Below are positions 56,970-64,000 of a DNA stretch of 64,000 nucleotides, in pieces. The first letter of the stretch is position 1; each line of letters begins with the position of its first letter. Where the stretch lies: the NCBI RefSeq assembly GCF_003173035.1, contig NZ_QGLE01000008.1, positions 1-64,000 on the forward strand. The letters are read 5' to 3'. The DNA is from Zavarzinia aquatilis. GTDB taxonomy: Bacteria; Pseudomonadota; Alphaproteobacteria; Zavarziniales; Zavarziniaceae. The position numbers and the translations under genes were made by a program. Under the pieces are notes generated by a model that had not been told where the DNA came from, made no database searches, and worked only from the letters and a program-made list of their open reading frames with translations.

Positions 56970-57342
56970 CGGCGAGCCGCCCGAGGGCGGACCTTGGCGC
57001 CGCGCCGACCGGAAGCCCCCGAATCAGGGCTGGCAGCGCTGGAACGCGCGGATCGCCGGCCCGGCGTGCTGTCGGCGAAACCTCCGGAACATCGAGAATT
57101 TGCTCCCTTTTCGGGTGATGTTGGGTTCTTCCCGATGCCACTTGGATTATAGTTAGCGTGGTCGAAGGGGCGGGGAGCGGCGGCGTTGAGGTATCGGGCA
57201 TTTTTTTGCCGGATACACGTTTCGCAAACGAAGCCTTTACCAAATCGCGCCAGATTGGCGTGACGTTGCAGGCCCCGATCCGATCCCGACAGATCGGCAT
57301 GGGGGCTCGGGACACAGTCTTCGGAGTCAGGGGCGCGGTCCG
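56970..57342 (+). promoter_or_regulatory. 373-base region upstream of cpaB
   Basis: No gene is supported here. There is a GGCA/TGCC hairpin with a T-rich loop (57196-57210), a short palindrome CGTTTCGCAAACG (57218-57230), and a sigma-54-like TGGC...TTGC element at 57256-57270 that is one base too short between its GG and GC. The promoter of the pilus operon is expected in this stretch. Confidence 0.4.
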
Positions 57343-58224
57343 ATGGGGCGATCTAAGTTTCGTTTGATCTTCGGGGTGGTTCTGGTGGCGGTCGCCATCG
57401 GACTCATCGTTTACGGTATCACCTCGATGCGCCGGCCGCCGCCGGTCGTGCCGGGCCAGCAGGCCACGGCAGCGCCGAGCCAGGATCTCGTCAGCATCGT
57501 CGTCGCCTCGCGCGACATCGGTCGCGGCGAGAAGATCGAGGCGGCCAAGGCGACCATCCTCAAGGTCCAGGGCCCGGCGCCGGTCGGCTCCCTCAGCGAC
57601 CCCCGGTCCGCGGTCGGCGCCGTGGCCCTCGTCGCGATCCCGGCCGGGCAGATCGTGTTGCAGAACTCGATCCTCGCGCCCGGCGACACGACGAAGCCCG
57701 GCCTTTCCGTGCTGATCCCGGACGGGATGCGGGCGGTCGCGCTTCGCGTCAACGACGAGGTCGCGGTCGGTAACTTCCTGCGCGCCGACGATCTCGTCGA
57801 CATCCAGCTCGTGCTGTCGAACAGCGCCCTCGGCCCGGCCGAGGAAGGCGGCAACCCCGAGCGGCGCGAGTCCCGGGTGGTGCTGCAGGCGCTCAAGGTG
57901 CTCTCGGTCGGCGAAGCCTTGACCGAAGAGACCGGCGACAAGGCGATCCGGATGCAGAACATCACGGTCGCGGCCACGCCCGAACAGGCGCTGGTGCTCG
58001 CGGTCGCCAAGCAGTCGGGGGTGTTCTACCTCGCGCTGCGCAATCCGATCGACAACAAGGAAGAGCCGGTCAAGCCCGTGCGCCTCGAGGATCTCGTCGG
58101 CGCCGCGCGGCCCCAGCCGGTTCCTTCCGACAGCAGCGCGGCCCTGCCCGTACCCGCCGTGGTCGCGCCGCGCCAGATCGAAGTCATCCTTGGGTCCAAC
58201 ACGGGCAAGCAGGCGGTGCCATGA
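57343..58224 (+). CDS. cpaB: Flp pilus assembly protein CpaB (RcpC)
   Basis: The 293-residue protein has an N-terminal membrane anchor (RLIFGVVLVAVAIGLIVYGI). An SAF-type domain follows (VSIVVASRDIGRGEKIEAAK, then ILAPGDTTKPGLSVLIPDGM and VNDEVAVGNFLRADDLVDIQ). CpaB/RcpC is a periplasmic component of the tight-adherence pilus that works with the secretin. Its stop overlaps the cpaC start (ATGA), and it is the first gene of the operon seen here. The start reads ATG with weak ribosome-binding sequence (GGGGCGCGGTCCG). Confidence 0.92.
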   Translation: MGRSKFRLIFGVVLVAVAIGLIVYGITSMRRPPPVVPGQQATAAPSQDLVSIVVASRDIGRGEKIEAAKATILKVQGPAPVGSLSDPRSAVGAVALVAIPAGQIVLQNSILAPGDTTKPGLSVLIPDGMRAVALRVNDEVAVGNFLRADDLVDIQLVLSNSALGPAEEGGNPERRESRVVLQALKVLSVGEALTEETGDKAIRMQNITVAATPEQALVLAVAKQSGVFYLALRNPIDNKEEPVKPVRLEDLVGAARPQPVPSDSSAALPVPAVVAPRQIEVILGSNTGKQAVP

Positions 58225-59648
58225 GTGAGAAGACGATGCTTCGGGTGGCTGCAATGACCCCGCGTGCCGACAAGCGAGATGGCGCCATGCGCCGGTTTCG
58301 TCAGGCCATGCTTTCGACGGCGACCGCCATCGCCCTGACCTTCGCCCTGCCGGCCCTGACCGGTGTGACGCTGGGCGAGGCGCAGGCCGCGGACTACGTC
58401 AACCGGCCCTCGCTGGTGATCCAGCCCGGTGTCCAGACCCCGCTGACCCTGACCAGCCCGATCGAGCGGGTCGCGATCGGCGACCCCGAGACGGTGACCG
58501 GCCGTGTCGTCGGCCCGACCGACATCCTGCTGCTTGGCCTCAAACCCGGCCGCACGAATCTGATCGTGTGGGAAGTCGGCGGCGAAAAGGCTTATGTCTA
58601 CCCGGTGGTGGTGCCGCTCGGCACCGGCGACCTGACCCGCGATCTGCGCGAAGATCCCGAACTGTCGGGCGTTCGCGTCGATGCCGCCGGGGGCAAGGTC
58701 GCGCTGAAGGGCAGCGTGCCCTCCAATGACGCTCATGCCCGCGTGCTGCAGATGGCCTCGCGCTATTTCCCCGATGGCGTCAGTGACCAGATCAAGGTCA
58801 TGCAGCAGCAGATGGTCAGCGTCGAAATCAAGTTCGCCGCCCTGTCGACCTCGACGCTGAAGCGCCTCGGTTTCGACTTCCGCTCGGGCCCGAACACCAG
58901 CTTCGAATATGCCGTGTCCTCGCCCGGCGCGGACCTGACGGGCGCGCTCTCGGGCGTCTCGCCGGTCTCCGACGCGCTGAACGTGCTGATGCGCCTGCCT
59001 GGCTCCGACCTTTCGGTGGTGCTCGGCATTCTCTCCGGCGCGAAACTGGCCCAGGTCCTGGCCGAGCCGACCCTGCTGGTCCGTTCGGGCGAGACGGCGG
59101 AATTCATTGCCGGCGGCGAAATTCCGATCCCGGTGCCCCAGGGTGACGGCAACACGATCACCATCGACTACCGCCAGTTCGGCATCAAGCTGAAGGTCGC
59201 GGCGACGGTGCTCAGCCCCAGCCGCATCCTGCTGAACCTGACCCCCGAGGTCTCGGACCTCGACTATGGCCGGGCCATCAGCATCGCCGGCACGCAGGTG
59301 CCCGCGATCGTCAAGCGCGGCGCGAGCTCCACCCTCGAACTCGGCAATGGCCAGAGTTTCGTGCTCGCCGGCCTGATGTCGTCCTCGACCGCGGACTCCG
59401 ACGATGCGCTGCCGGTGCTCGGCGATCTGCCCATCCTCGGCGCCTTCTTCAAGCGCCAGCAGACCACGCGTGAGCGTCAGGAGCTGATCATCGTGGCGAC
59501 GCCGCGCCTGGTCTCGCCGATGGATCCGCGCGCGATCCCGCCGCTGCCGGGCACGGACCTGAAAGATTACGATCCCTCCTATGGCGACATGCTGCTCGGT
59601 CGTAACCGTCTGCGTGATGTCCTGCCGCAATACGGGCTGCTGCCATGA
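58221..59648 (+). CDS. cpaC: Flp pilus outer-membrane secretin CpaC (RcpA)
   Basis: The 475-residue protein has a signal peptide after a ~22-residue lead (AMRRFRQAMLSTATAIALTF), so translation could also begin at ATG 58287. An N-terminal N0/BON-like region follows (SLVIQPGVQTPLTLTSPIER, RVDAAGGKVALKGSVPSNDA). The C-terminal secretin domain has VLAEPTLLVRSGETAEFIAG and LPVLGDLPILGAFFKRQQTT. It forms the outer-membrane channel of the pilus. It overlaps cpaB and the tadZ gene by 4 bases each. The usual cpaD is absent from its place after cpaC. Confidence 0.94.
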   Translation: MSEKTMLRVAAMTPRADKRDGAMRRFRQAMLSTATAIALTFALPALTGVTLGEAQAADYVNRPSLVIQPGVQTPLTLTSPIERVAIGDPETVTGRVVGPTDILLLGLKPGRTNLIVWEVGGEKAYVYPVVVPLGTGDLTRDLREDPELSGVRVDAAGGKVALKGSVPSNDAHARVLQMASRYFPDGVSDQIKVMQQQMVSVEIKFAALSTSTLKRLGFDFRSGPNTSFEYAVSSPGADLTGALSGVSPVSDALNVLMRLPGSDLSVVLGILSGAKLAQVLAEPTLLVRSGETAEFIAGGEIPIPVPQGDGNTITIDYRQFGIKLKVAATVLSPSRILLNLTPEVSDLDYGRAISIAGTQVPAIVKRGASSTLELGNGQSFVLAGLMSSSTADSDDALPVLGDLPILGAFFKRQQTTRERQELIIVATPRLVSPMDPRAIPPLPGTDLKDYDPSYGDMLLGRNRLRDVLPQYGLLP

Positions 59649-60895
59649 CCACAGAACGTCGCGCCATTCTCGTCGTCTCCAGCGACGAAGACTTCGCCGA
59701 ACGGGTGACGTCCGCCCTGTTCTCCCGCTGCTCCATCGTTCGCGGCCTGCCCCAGCTCGAGACCCTGCGCGGTCTCATCGAGTCGACGGGGATCGAGGCG
59801 ATCATCGTCGATCTCGACGATGTCGCCTGGGACGGCCGCAACATCACCGAGCTGATCGTCAGCCTGAAGGCCGAGCAGCCGGCGACGCCGCTGATCGTCG
59901 CCAGTTACAACATCTCGGCCACTTCGCTGATCCCGGCCATGCGCGCCGGGGCCAACGATGTGATCGACAAGGACTTCGCGGCCGATGACCTGATCGCGCA
60001 GATGGACTGGCTGCTGCAGTCGCGGCCGGCCAAGCGCGGCAGCAATTCCGCGCGCATCCTCGCCGTCATGGGGCCGAAGGCCGGGGTCGGCTCGACCTCG
60101 ATCGCCGTCACCATGGCCGCCGAACTGGCCCGTCGCGCCGGCCCGAGCGAGCGCGTGCTGTTGCTCGACTTCGGCTTCCCGCCGTCGGAATCGGTCGATC
60201 TCCTTGGCATCAAGGCGTCCTATTTCATGACCGACGCGCTCGGCGATCTCGGTCGGCTGGACTCGACGCTGATCGACGGCGCCTTCGCCCAGACCAAGAC
60301 GCCGCGGCTCTTCGTGCTGCCGCTCGCGGTCGACGACGAGAATGCCCAGATCGCCGGCCAGGGCGATCTCGCCCAGCTCGTCGACGTGCTGCGCTCCTAT
60401 TTCACCGCGATCGTCATCGACGTGAACCGGGCCCTCGCGCCGCGTGTCGCCGACCGTCTGTTCGTCGATGCCAATGCCTCGATCCTCGTCGTCGACCAGT
60501 CGGTGACCTCGATCCATGGCGCTTCGGCCGCGCTCGATCGGATGCGGCGCCAGATCAACAAGGATCCGGATTTCACCCTCGTCGTGTCGCGCCACGTTGC
60601 CCGGCTGCGGCCGACGCCGGAGGAAATCGCAACGGCGGTGCGGGCCAAGGGCCGGCCGTTCCTCGTCGCCGAGGACCGGGTGTTCGTCGATGGCCAACGC
60701 AATCTGGGCACCATCCTGACGGATAGTGGCAGTGCCTTCGCCCGTTCCGTCCGCGCCATCGTCGATGCGACCACGGCGACCGCGGTCGCGGCGTCGGGGT
60801 CTTCGCCGACAGCCTCGGCGGCCGCCCGTATCGCGGCCGGCGGCAATGGCGGCATTCTCTCCCGTCTCGGCATCGGCCGGGCCGGGGCGCGTTGA
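59645..60895 (+). CDS. cpaE: Pilus assembly ATPase-like protein CpaE/TadZ
   Basis: The 416-residue protein has an N-terminal atypical receiver domain (ILVVSSDEDFAERVTSALFS, IIVDLDDVAWDGRN) and a C-terminal ParA/MinD-like domain. The Walker A is degenerate: PKAGVGSTS (144-152) keeps the signature Lys145 but has Ser150 where MinD-type proteins have Lys. TadZ proteins localise the Tad machine to the pole, and loss of the P-loop lysine is known for some. It overlaps cpaC by 4 bases and is followed by cpaF after 21 bases. Confidence 0.9.
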   Translation: MTTERRAILVVSSDEDFAERVTSALFSRCSIVRGLPQLETLRGLIESTGIEAIIVDLDDVAWDGRNITELIVSLKAEQPATPLIVASYNISATSLIPAMRAGANDVIDKDFAADDLIAQMDWLLQSRPAKRGSNSARILAVMGPKAGVGSTSIAVTMAAELARRAGPSERVLLLDFGFPPSESVDLLGIKASYFMTDALGDLGRLDSTLIDGAFAQTKTPRLFVLPLAVDDENAQIAGQGDLAQLVDVLRSYFTAIVIDVNRALAPRVADRLFVDANASILVVDQSVTSIHGASAALDRMRRQINKDPDFTLVVSRHVARLRPTPEEIATAVRAKGRPFLVAEDRVFVDGQRNLGTILTDSGSAFARSVRAIVDATTATAVAASGSSPTASAAARIAAGGNGGILSRLGIGRAGAR

Positions 60896-60916
60896 GCAGT
60901 CAGGCAGGAGTGAGCG

Positions 60917-62287
60917 ATGCGTGAAACGACCGGGCCCGGCGGCGGCGCGTCCCTCGGGGCGCCGGCTTTCCCCACCAATCTTCCGGGGGGGCGGGCCGAT
61001 GGCGATATCTATACCTCGCCACTGTACCAGGAACTGAAGTTCCGGGCCTTGACCATCGTCCACGACTATCTGGAAAAGCGCGGCTTCACCCCTGACAAGG
61101 CGAACGGCGAAGTGGTGCGCAGCGAGATCAGCCGCGCCATTTCCGTCGTCGTCGCCGGTGCCGGCGTCGCCCTCAACGCCGCCGAGCGCGAGCGTCTGCT
61201 CGACGATGTCTTCTTCGAGATCGTCGGTCTTGGCCCGCTCGAGCCGCTGCTCGCCGACACCACGGTCGACGACATCATCGTCAACGGCCCCAGCCGCATC
61301 TATGTCGAGCGCGGCGGCGTGCTCGAGCGGGTGACGACGCGCTTTCGCGACGACGCCCATCTGATGAACATCATCCAGCGCATCGTCAGCCCGATCGGCC
61401 GGCGCGTGGACGAGGCTTCGCCCTTCGTCGACGCCCGCCTGAAGGACGGCAGCCGCGTGAACATCGTGATCCCGCCGATCGCCCTCGACGGCGCCACGGT
61501 CTCGATCCGCAAGTTCAAGCGCATTCCGCTGAAGATTCACGATCTCGTCCGCACCGGCACGATCAGCCAGGAAATGGTCGATTATCTCGCCGCCTGCGTC
61601 CGCGCGCGCATCAACATCCTGATCTCGGGCGGTACCGGCTCGGGCAAGACGACGATGCTCAATATCCTGTCGGGTTACATCTCGGCGACCGAACGCATCG
61701 TGACCATCGAGGATGCGGCCGAATTGCAACTGCGCCAGTCCCACGTCGTGCGGCTGGAAACCCGGCCGCCTTCGGCCGACGGAACGCCGGAAATTACCGC
61801 GCGCGACCTTGTCAAGAACGCGCTGCGTATGCGCCCGGACCGCATCATCCTCGGCGAAATCCGTGGCGGCGAGGCGGTGGAAATGGTGCAGGCCATGACC
61901 ACGGGCCACGACGGCTCGATGGCCACGGTCCACGCCAATTCGCCGCAGGACGCCATGAGCCGCCTCGAGCTGCTGCTCGGCTTCGGCGGGATGCAGGCCA
62001 ATGTCGCGACCGTGCGCAAGCAGATCACCTCGGCGGTGCAGGTCGTCGTGCAGGTCCAGCGCCTGTCGTCCGGCGCGCGCAAGGTCATTTCCATCGCCGA
62101 AGTGGTCGGCATGGAAGGCGAGACCATCGTGCAGAACGAACGTTTCCGCTATCGCGACAATCCGGCTTCGCCCGGCCAGGGCAGCTTCGTCATGGTGACC
62201 CGCCATTCGGCCTTCGCCGAGCGGCTGGCTTCGGTCGGCGGCGTGACGCCGGCGGGCGGCGGCGGCCGTTTCGAAGGTCGTCCGTGA
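60917..62287 (+). CDS. cpaF: Flp pilus assembly ATPase CpaF (TadA)
   Basis: This 456-residue secretion ATPase has Walker [10 protein letters not shown] (238-246), the Asp box [14 protein letters not shown] and the Walker B region [20 protein letters not shown]. The His box is [21 protein letters not shown] helical N-terminal domain of about 90 residues precedes the core, as in TadA. It powers pilus polymerisation, and in some species retraction. CAGGAG lies 9 bases before ATG 60917. tadB follows 22 bases downstream. Confidence 0.96.
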   Translation: MRETTGPGGGASLGAPAFPTNLPGGRADGDIYTSPLYQELKFRALTIVHDYLEKRGFTPDKANGEVVRSEISRAISVVVAGAGVALNAAERERLLDDVFFEIVGLGPLEPLLADTTVDDIIVNGPSRIYVERGGVLERVTTRFRDDAHLMNIIQRIVSPIGRRVDEASPFVDARLKDGSRVNIVIPPIALDGATVSIRKFKRIPLKIHDLVRTGTISQEMVDYLAACVRARINILISGGTGSGKTTMLNILSGYISATERIVTIEDAAELQLRQSHVVRLETRPPSADGTPEITARDLVKNALRMRPDRIILGEIRGGEAVEMVQAMTTGHDGSMATVHANSPQDAMSRLELLLGFGGMQANVATVRKQITSAVQVVVQVQRLSSGARKVISIAEVVGMEGETIVQNERFRYRDNPASPGQGSFVMVTRHSAFAERLASVGGVTPAGGGGRFEGRP

Positions 62288-62309
62288 CGGCGGTGGGGGA
62301 GGGGTTGCG

Positions 62310-63233
62310 ATGATCCAGTTCGGTCTTGCCCTGCTTGCCGCGGTCGCCGCCGGCTATCTGATCGAGAGCTATATCAACGACTGGCGCGCCGACCAGGTCT
62401 ATCGCAGGCGGCTGCAGCAGCTCGGCCGTTCGATGGGCATGGCGACCGATGGCGAGGGTGACATCCCCGAGACCGAGCGTCTGATGGGCCTTCTCATGAT
62501 GTCCTCCTCGGGCATCACAAGGCGCATGATGCAGGCCGACTGGACGGTGACGCCGCAACGCTTCATCGCCTATGTCGCGGGTCTTTTCGTCATCGTTGCC
62601 GCGGCCGTGTTCTTCCTCGGTCTGCTGGGCGGGCTGGCCGCCGGCCTCGGCTACCTCGGCCTGTCGTATCAGGTTCTCAGCGCGGCGGCGGAAAAGCAGG
62701 TCAATGCCTTCCTGGAGGAATTGCCCAGCTTTCTCGAGCGTCTGCGCCAGTTGATCTCCACCGGCAACAGCCAGGCCCAGGCCTTCGACAAGGCGCTGAT
62801 CTATTCCGGCGACGCGGCGCGCTGCTACCTCGATCCGGTGGCATTGCGGCTGAAGATCGGTGTGCCGCTGCCTGATGCCCTGCGGGTACAGGCGCAGCGC
62901 CTCGGCGTCGCCGAACTCGCCATGCTGGCCATGATCGTGCGCACCAACCTGCGTTACGGCGGCAATCTCAGCTATATTCTCGAACATCTCAGCCGGGTTC
63001 TGCGCGACCGCATCCGGGTGCGGGGCGAATTCAAGGCGCTGTCCTCGGAGTTGCGCAGCACCGCTTTCGTGATGGTGGCGATCCCGCCGCTGGTTGGTCT
63101 TGCCATCATGGCGATGAACCCGTCCTACCTCGACTATTTCGCCGAGAAGGGCCAGGCCATGCTGGGTGTGGCGATCGGGCTCGAAGTCATCGGCATCGTG
63201 ATCATGCGGCGCCTGCTGCGGGTCGAATATTGA
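62310..63233 (+). CDS. tadB: Tad pilus inner-membrane platform protein TadB
   Basis: The 307-residue T2SF (GspF-like) protein has a first membrane span at residues 3-22, a pair at about 90-130, and a C-terminal pair (MVAIPPLVGLAIMAMNPSYL, GVAIGLEVIGIVIMRRLLRV). The cytoplasmic loop ELPSFLERLRQLISTGNSQA and later NLRYGGNLSYILEHLSRVLR match the TadB domain. With TadC it forms the inner-membrane platform for the ATPase. GGGGAGGGG precedes ATG 62310. Confidence 0.94.
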   Translation: MIQFGLALLAAVAAGYLIESYINDWRADQVYRRRLQQLGRSMGMATDGEGDIPETERLMGLLMMSSSGITRRMMQADWTVTPQRFIAYVAGLFVIVAAAVFFLGLLGGLAAGLGYLGLSYQVLSAAAEKQVNAFLEELPSFLERLRQLISTGNSQAQAFDKALIYSGDAARCYLDPVALRLKIGVPLPDALRVQAQRLGVAELAMLAMIVRTNLRYGGNLSYILEHLSRVLRDRIRVRGEFKALSSELRSTAFVMVAIPPLVGLAIMAMNPSYLDYFAEKGQAMLGVAIGLEVIGIVIMRRLLRVEY

Positions 63234-63255
63234 GCGGCGGCGAGGGAGACAGTCG

Positions 63256-64000
63256 ATGCCCTATATGATCGCCGCCGTCCTGCTGATCGCCGGTGCCCTG
63301 ATCCTGTTGTTCGTCGGCAGCAACGTGCTGGTCGGCGAGGTGCGCAACATCGGGGATACGCGGCGCCTGCGCAGCCGCATGGCCGATGTCAGCCGCAGCG
63401 ACGCCATCCTCGACGAGGAGCACGAAGGCGGCGGCTTCTTCGAGCTGGTCGGCCGGGCCACCACCCGCAGCCAGAGCACGCTGAACGAATTCGAGCAGAT
63501 CATGCGCTCGACCGGGCGTTACGACGCGGGCGCGCCCTATTGGCTGGCGGGTGTCCGCCTCGTCGGCGGCATCGCCCTTGGTGTGATCGGCTTTGGCGTT
63601 GCCCTGTTCCTCGCCAAGATGAACACGGCCATTCTCACCGGTGTTGCCGGTTTCGCCATCGGTTACCTCGGTCCCCGCTATTATCTGTCGTCTGTCGCCA
63701 AGGCCCGCAGACGCCGGATCGAACGCGAGCTGCCGTTCCTCATCGACATGCTGCTGCTGCTCGTCCGTTCCGGCGCCTCGATCGAACAGGCTTTCCGCCA
63801 CCTGACCCAGGAAGAAGCGGACGGCCTCGGCACGATCAAGGGCACGCTCGAGCGGCTGGTGAACGACATCGACCAGGGCAAGGGCTACGAGGTCTCGCTG
63901 CAGCGCTGGGGGGCCCGTCTCGCCATCGACGAAGGCCGCGAATTCTCGGCCCTGCTGATCCAGTCGCTGGCCCACGGCACGGAATTGACCTCGGCCCTGA
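63256..64000 (+). CDS. tadC: Tad pilus inner-membrane platform protein TadC, cut by window end
   Basis: The reading frame from ATG 63256 (ribosome-binding site GAGGGAGAC) stays open to the last base, giving 248 residues. An N-terminal span MIAAVLLIAGALILLFVGSN and a pair of spans near 100-150 precede the T2SF domain, which starts RRRIERELPFLIDMLLLLVR and continues SGASIEQAFRHLTQEEADGL. The remaining ~70 residues and the stop lie beyond the window. It follows tadB by 22 bases. Confidence 0.93.
   Translation, partial: MPYMIAAVLLIAGALILLFVGSNVLVGEVRNIGDTRRLRSRMADVSRSDAILDEEHEGGGFFELVGRATTRSQSTLNEFEQIMRSTGRYDAGAPYWLAGVRLVGGIALGVIGFGVALFLAKMNTAILTGVAGFAIGYLGPRYYLSSVAKARRRRIERELPFLIDMLLLLVRSGASIEQAFRHLTQEEADGLGTIKGTLERLVNDIDQGKGYEVSLQRWGARLAIDEGREFSALLIQSLAHGTELTSAL

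Noticed and set aside
57256-57270. Sigma-54 promoter (TGGC...TTGC) before cpaB
   Set aside because: Spacing between GG and GC is one base short, and the flanks do not match the consensus.

Overview
The window is GC-rich chromosomal DNA that reads as an alphaproteobacterium. The evidence is the gene order tuf, tRNA-Trp, secE, nusG, rplK, rplA, rplJ, rplL, rpoB, rpoC; a class I lysyl-tRNA synthetase; a complete ccr/mcd/ecm set of the ethylmalonyl-CoA pathway; a Cpa/Tad pilus operon; and the long alphaproteobacterial form of RpoB. I cannot name the genus from sequence alone.

Layout. 1-12208 is the transcription/translation core, from the 3' end of tuf through rpoC, closed by a strong intrinsic terminator at 12231-12261. 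It carries an rplL-rpoB attenuator hairpin with a TTCG tetraloop. 12475-16428 is an AT-rich three-gene block, clearly unlike its surroundings, encoding dynamin-like GTPases in the order LeoC-like, LeoB-like, LeoA-like. The first GTPase domain is divided over two polypeptides (G1 in LeoC, G2/G3 in LeoB), as described for the LeoABC proteins of enterotoxigenic E. coli. Relatives of these proteins have been reported as the anti-phage system Eleos. This is the most unusual part of the window.

16468-22630 holds small metabolic and housekeeping genes: a heptose-type GHMP kinase, a nucleoside deoxyribosyltransferase, an FzlA-like GST, queG, a TPR protein, a YeeZ-like reductase, a VOC protein and a MAPEG protein. 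22635-28360 is the ethylmalonyl-CoA block: ccr, mcd and a coupled hotdog thioesterase on the minus strand, facing away from ecm on the plus strand. 28518-29755 is a two-gene redox unit (permease plus CxxC thioredoxin) behind an FNR-type box. 29771-36900 is a set of oxidoreductase and transport genes with classic divergent regulator pairs (LysR/aldo-keto reductase, TetR/MFS), plus gluQRS. 36971-44474 contains a carboxylesterase, an HNH endonuclease, an FAD oxidoreductase, an HDAC-like deacetylase, an FAH-family enzyme, an IclR regulator, a DUF952 protein and lysK. 44475-50659 has a DinG-like Fe-S helicase, a TerB-like protein, a 1-Cys peroxiredoxin, and a coupled SixA phosphatase/CYTH-CHAD pair.

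50676-53333 is a polar amino acid ABC importer without a binding protein. 53453-64000 is a surface-oriented region: a stand-alone receiver, an 810-residue secreted repeat protein, a tiny lipoprotein, then cpaB-cpaC-tadZ-cpaF-tadB-tadC (the last cut by the window end) with no cpaD, pilin or prepilin peptidase in view.

Two related palindromic intergenic repeats (32898-32980 and 44169-44252) lie in opposite orientation. No CRISPR array, insertion sequence, integrase or rRNA was recognised.
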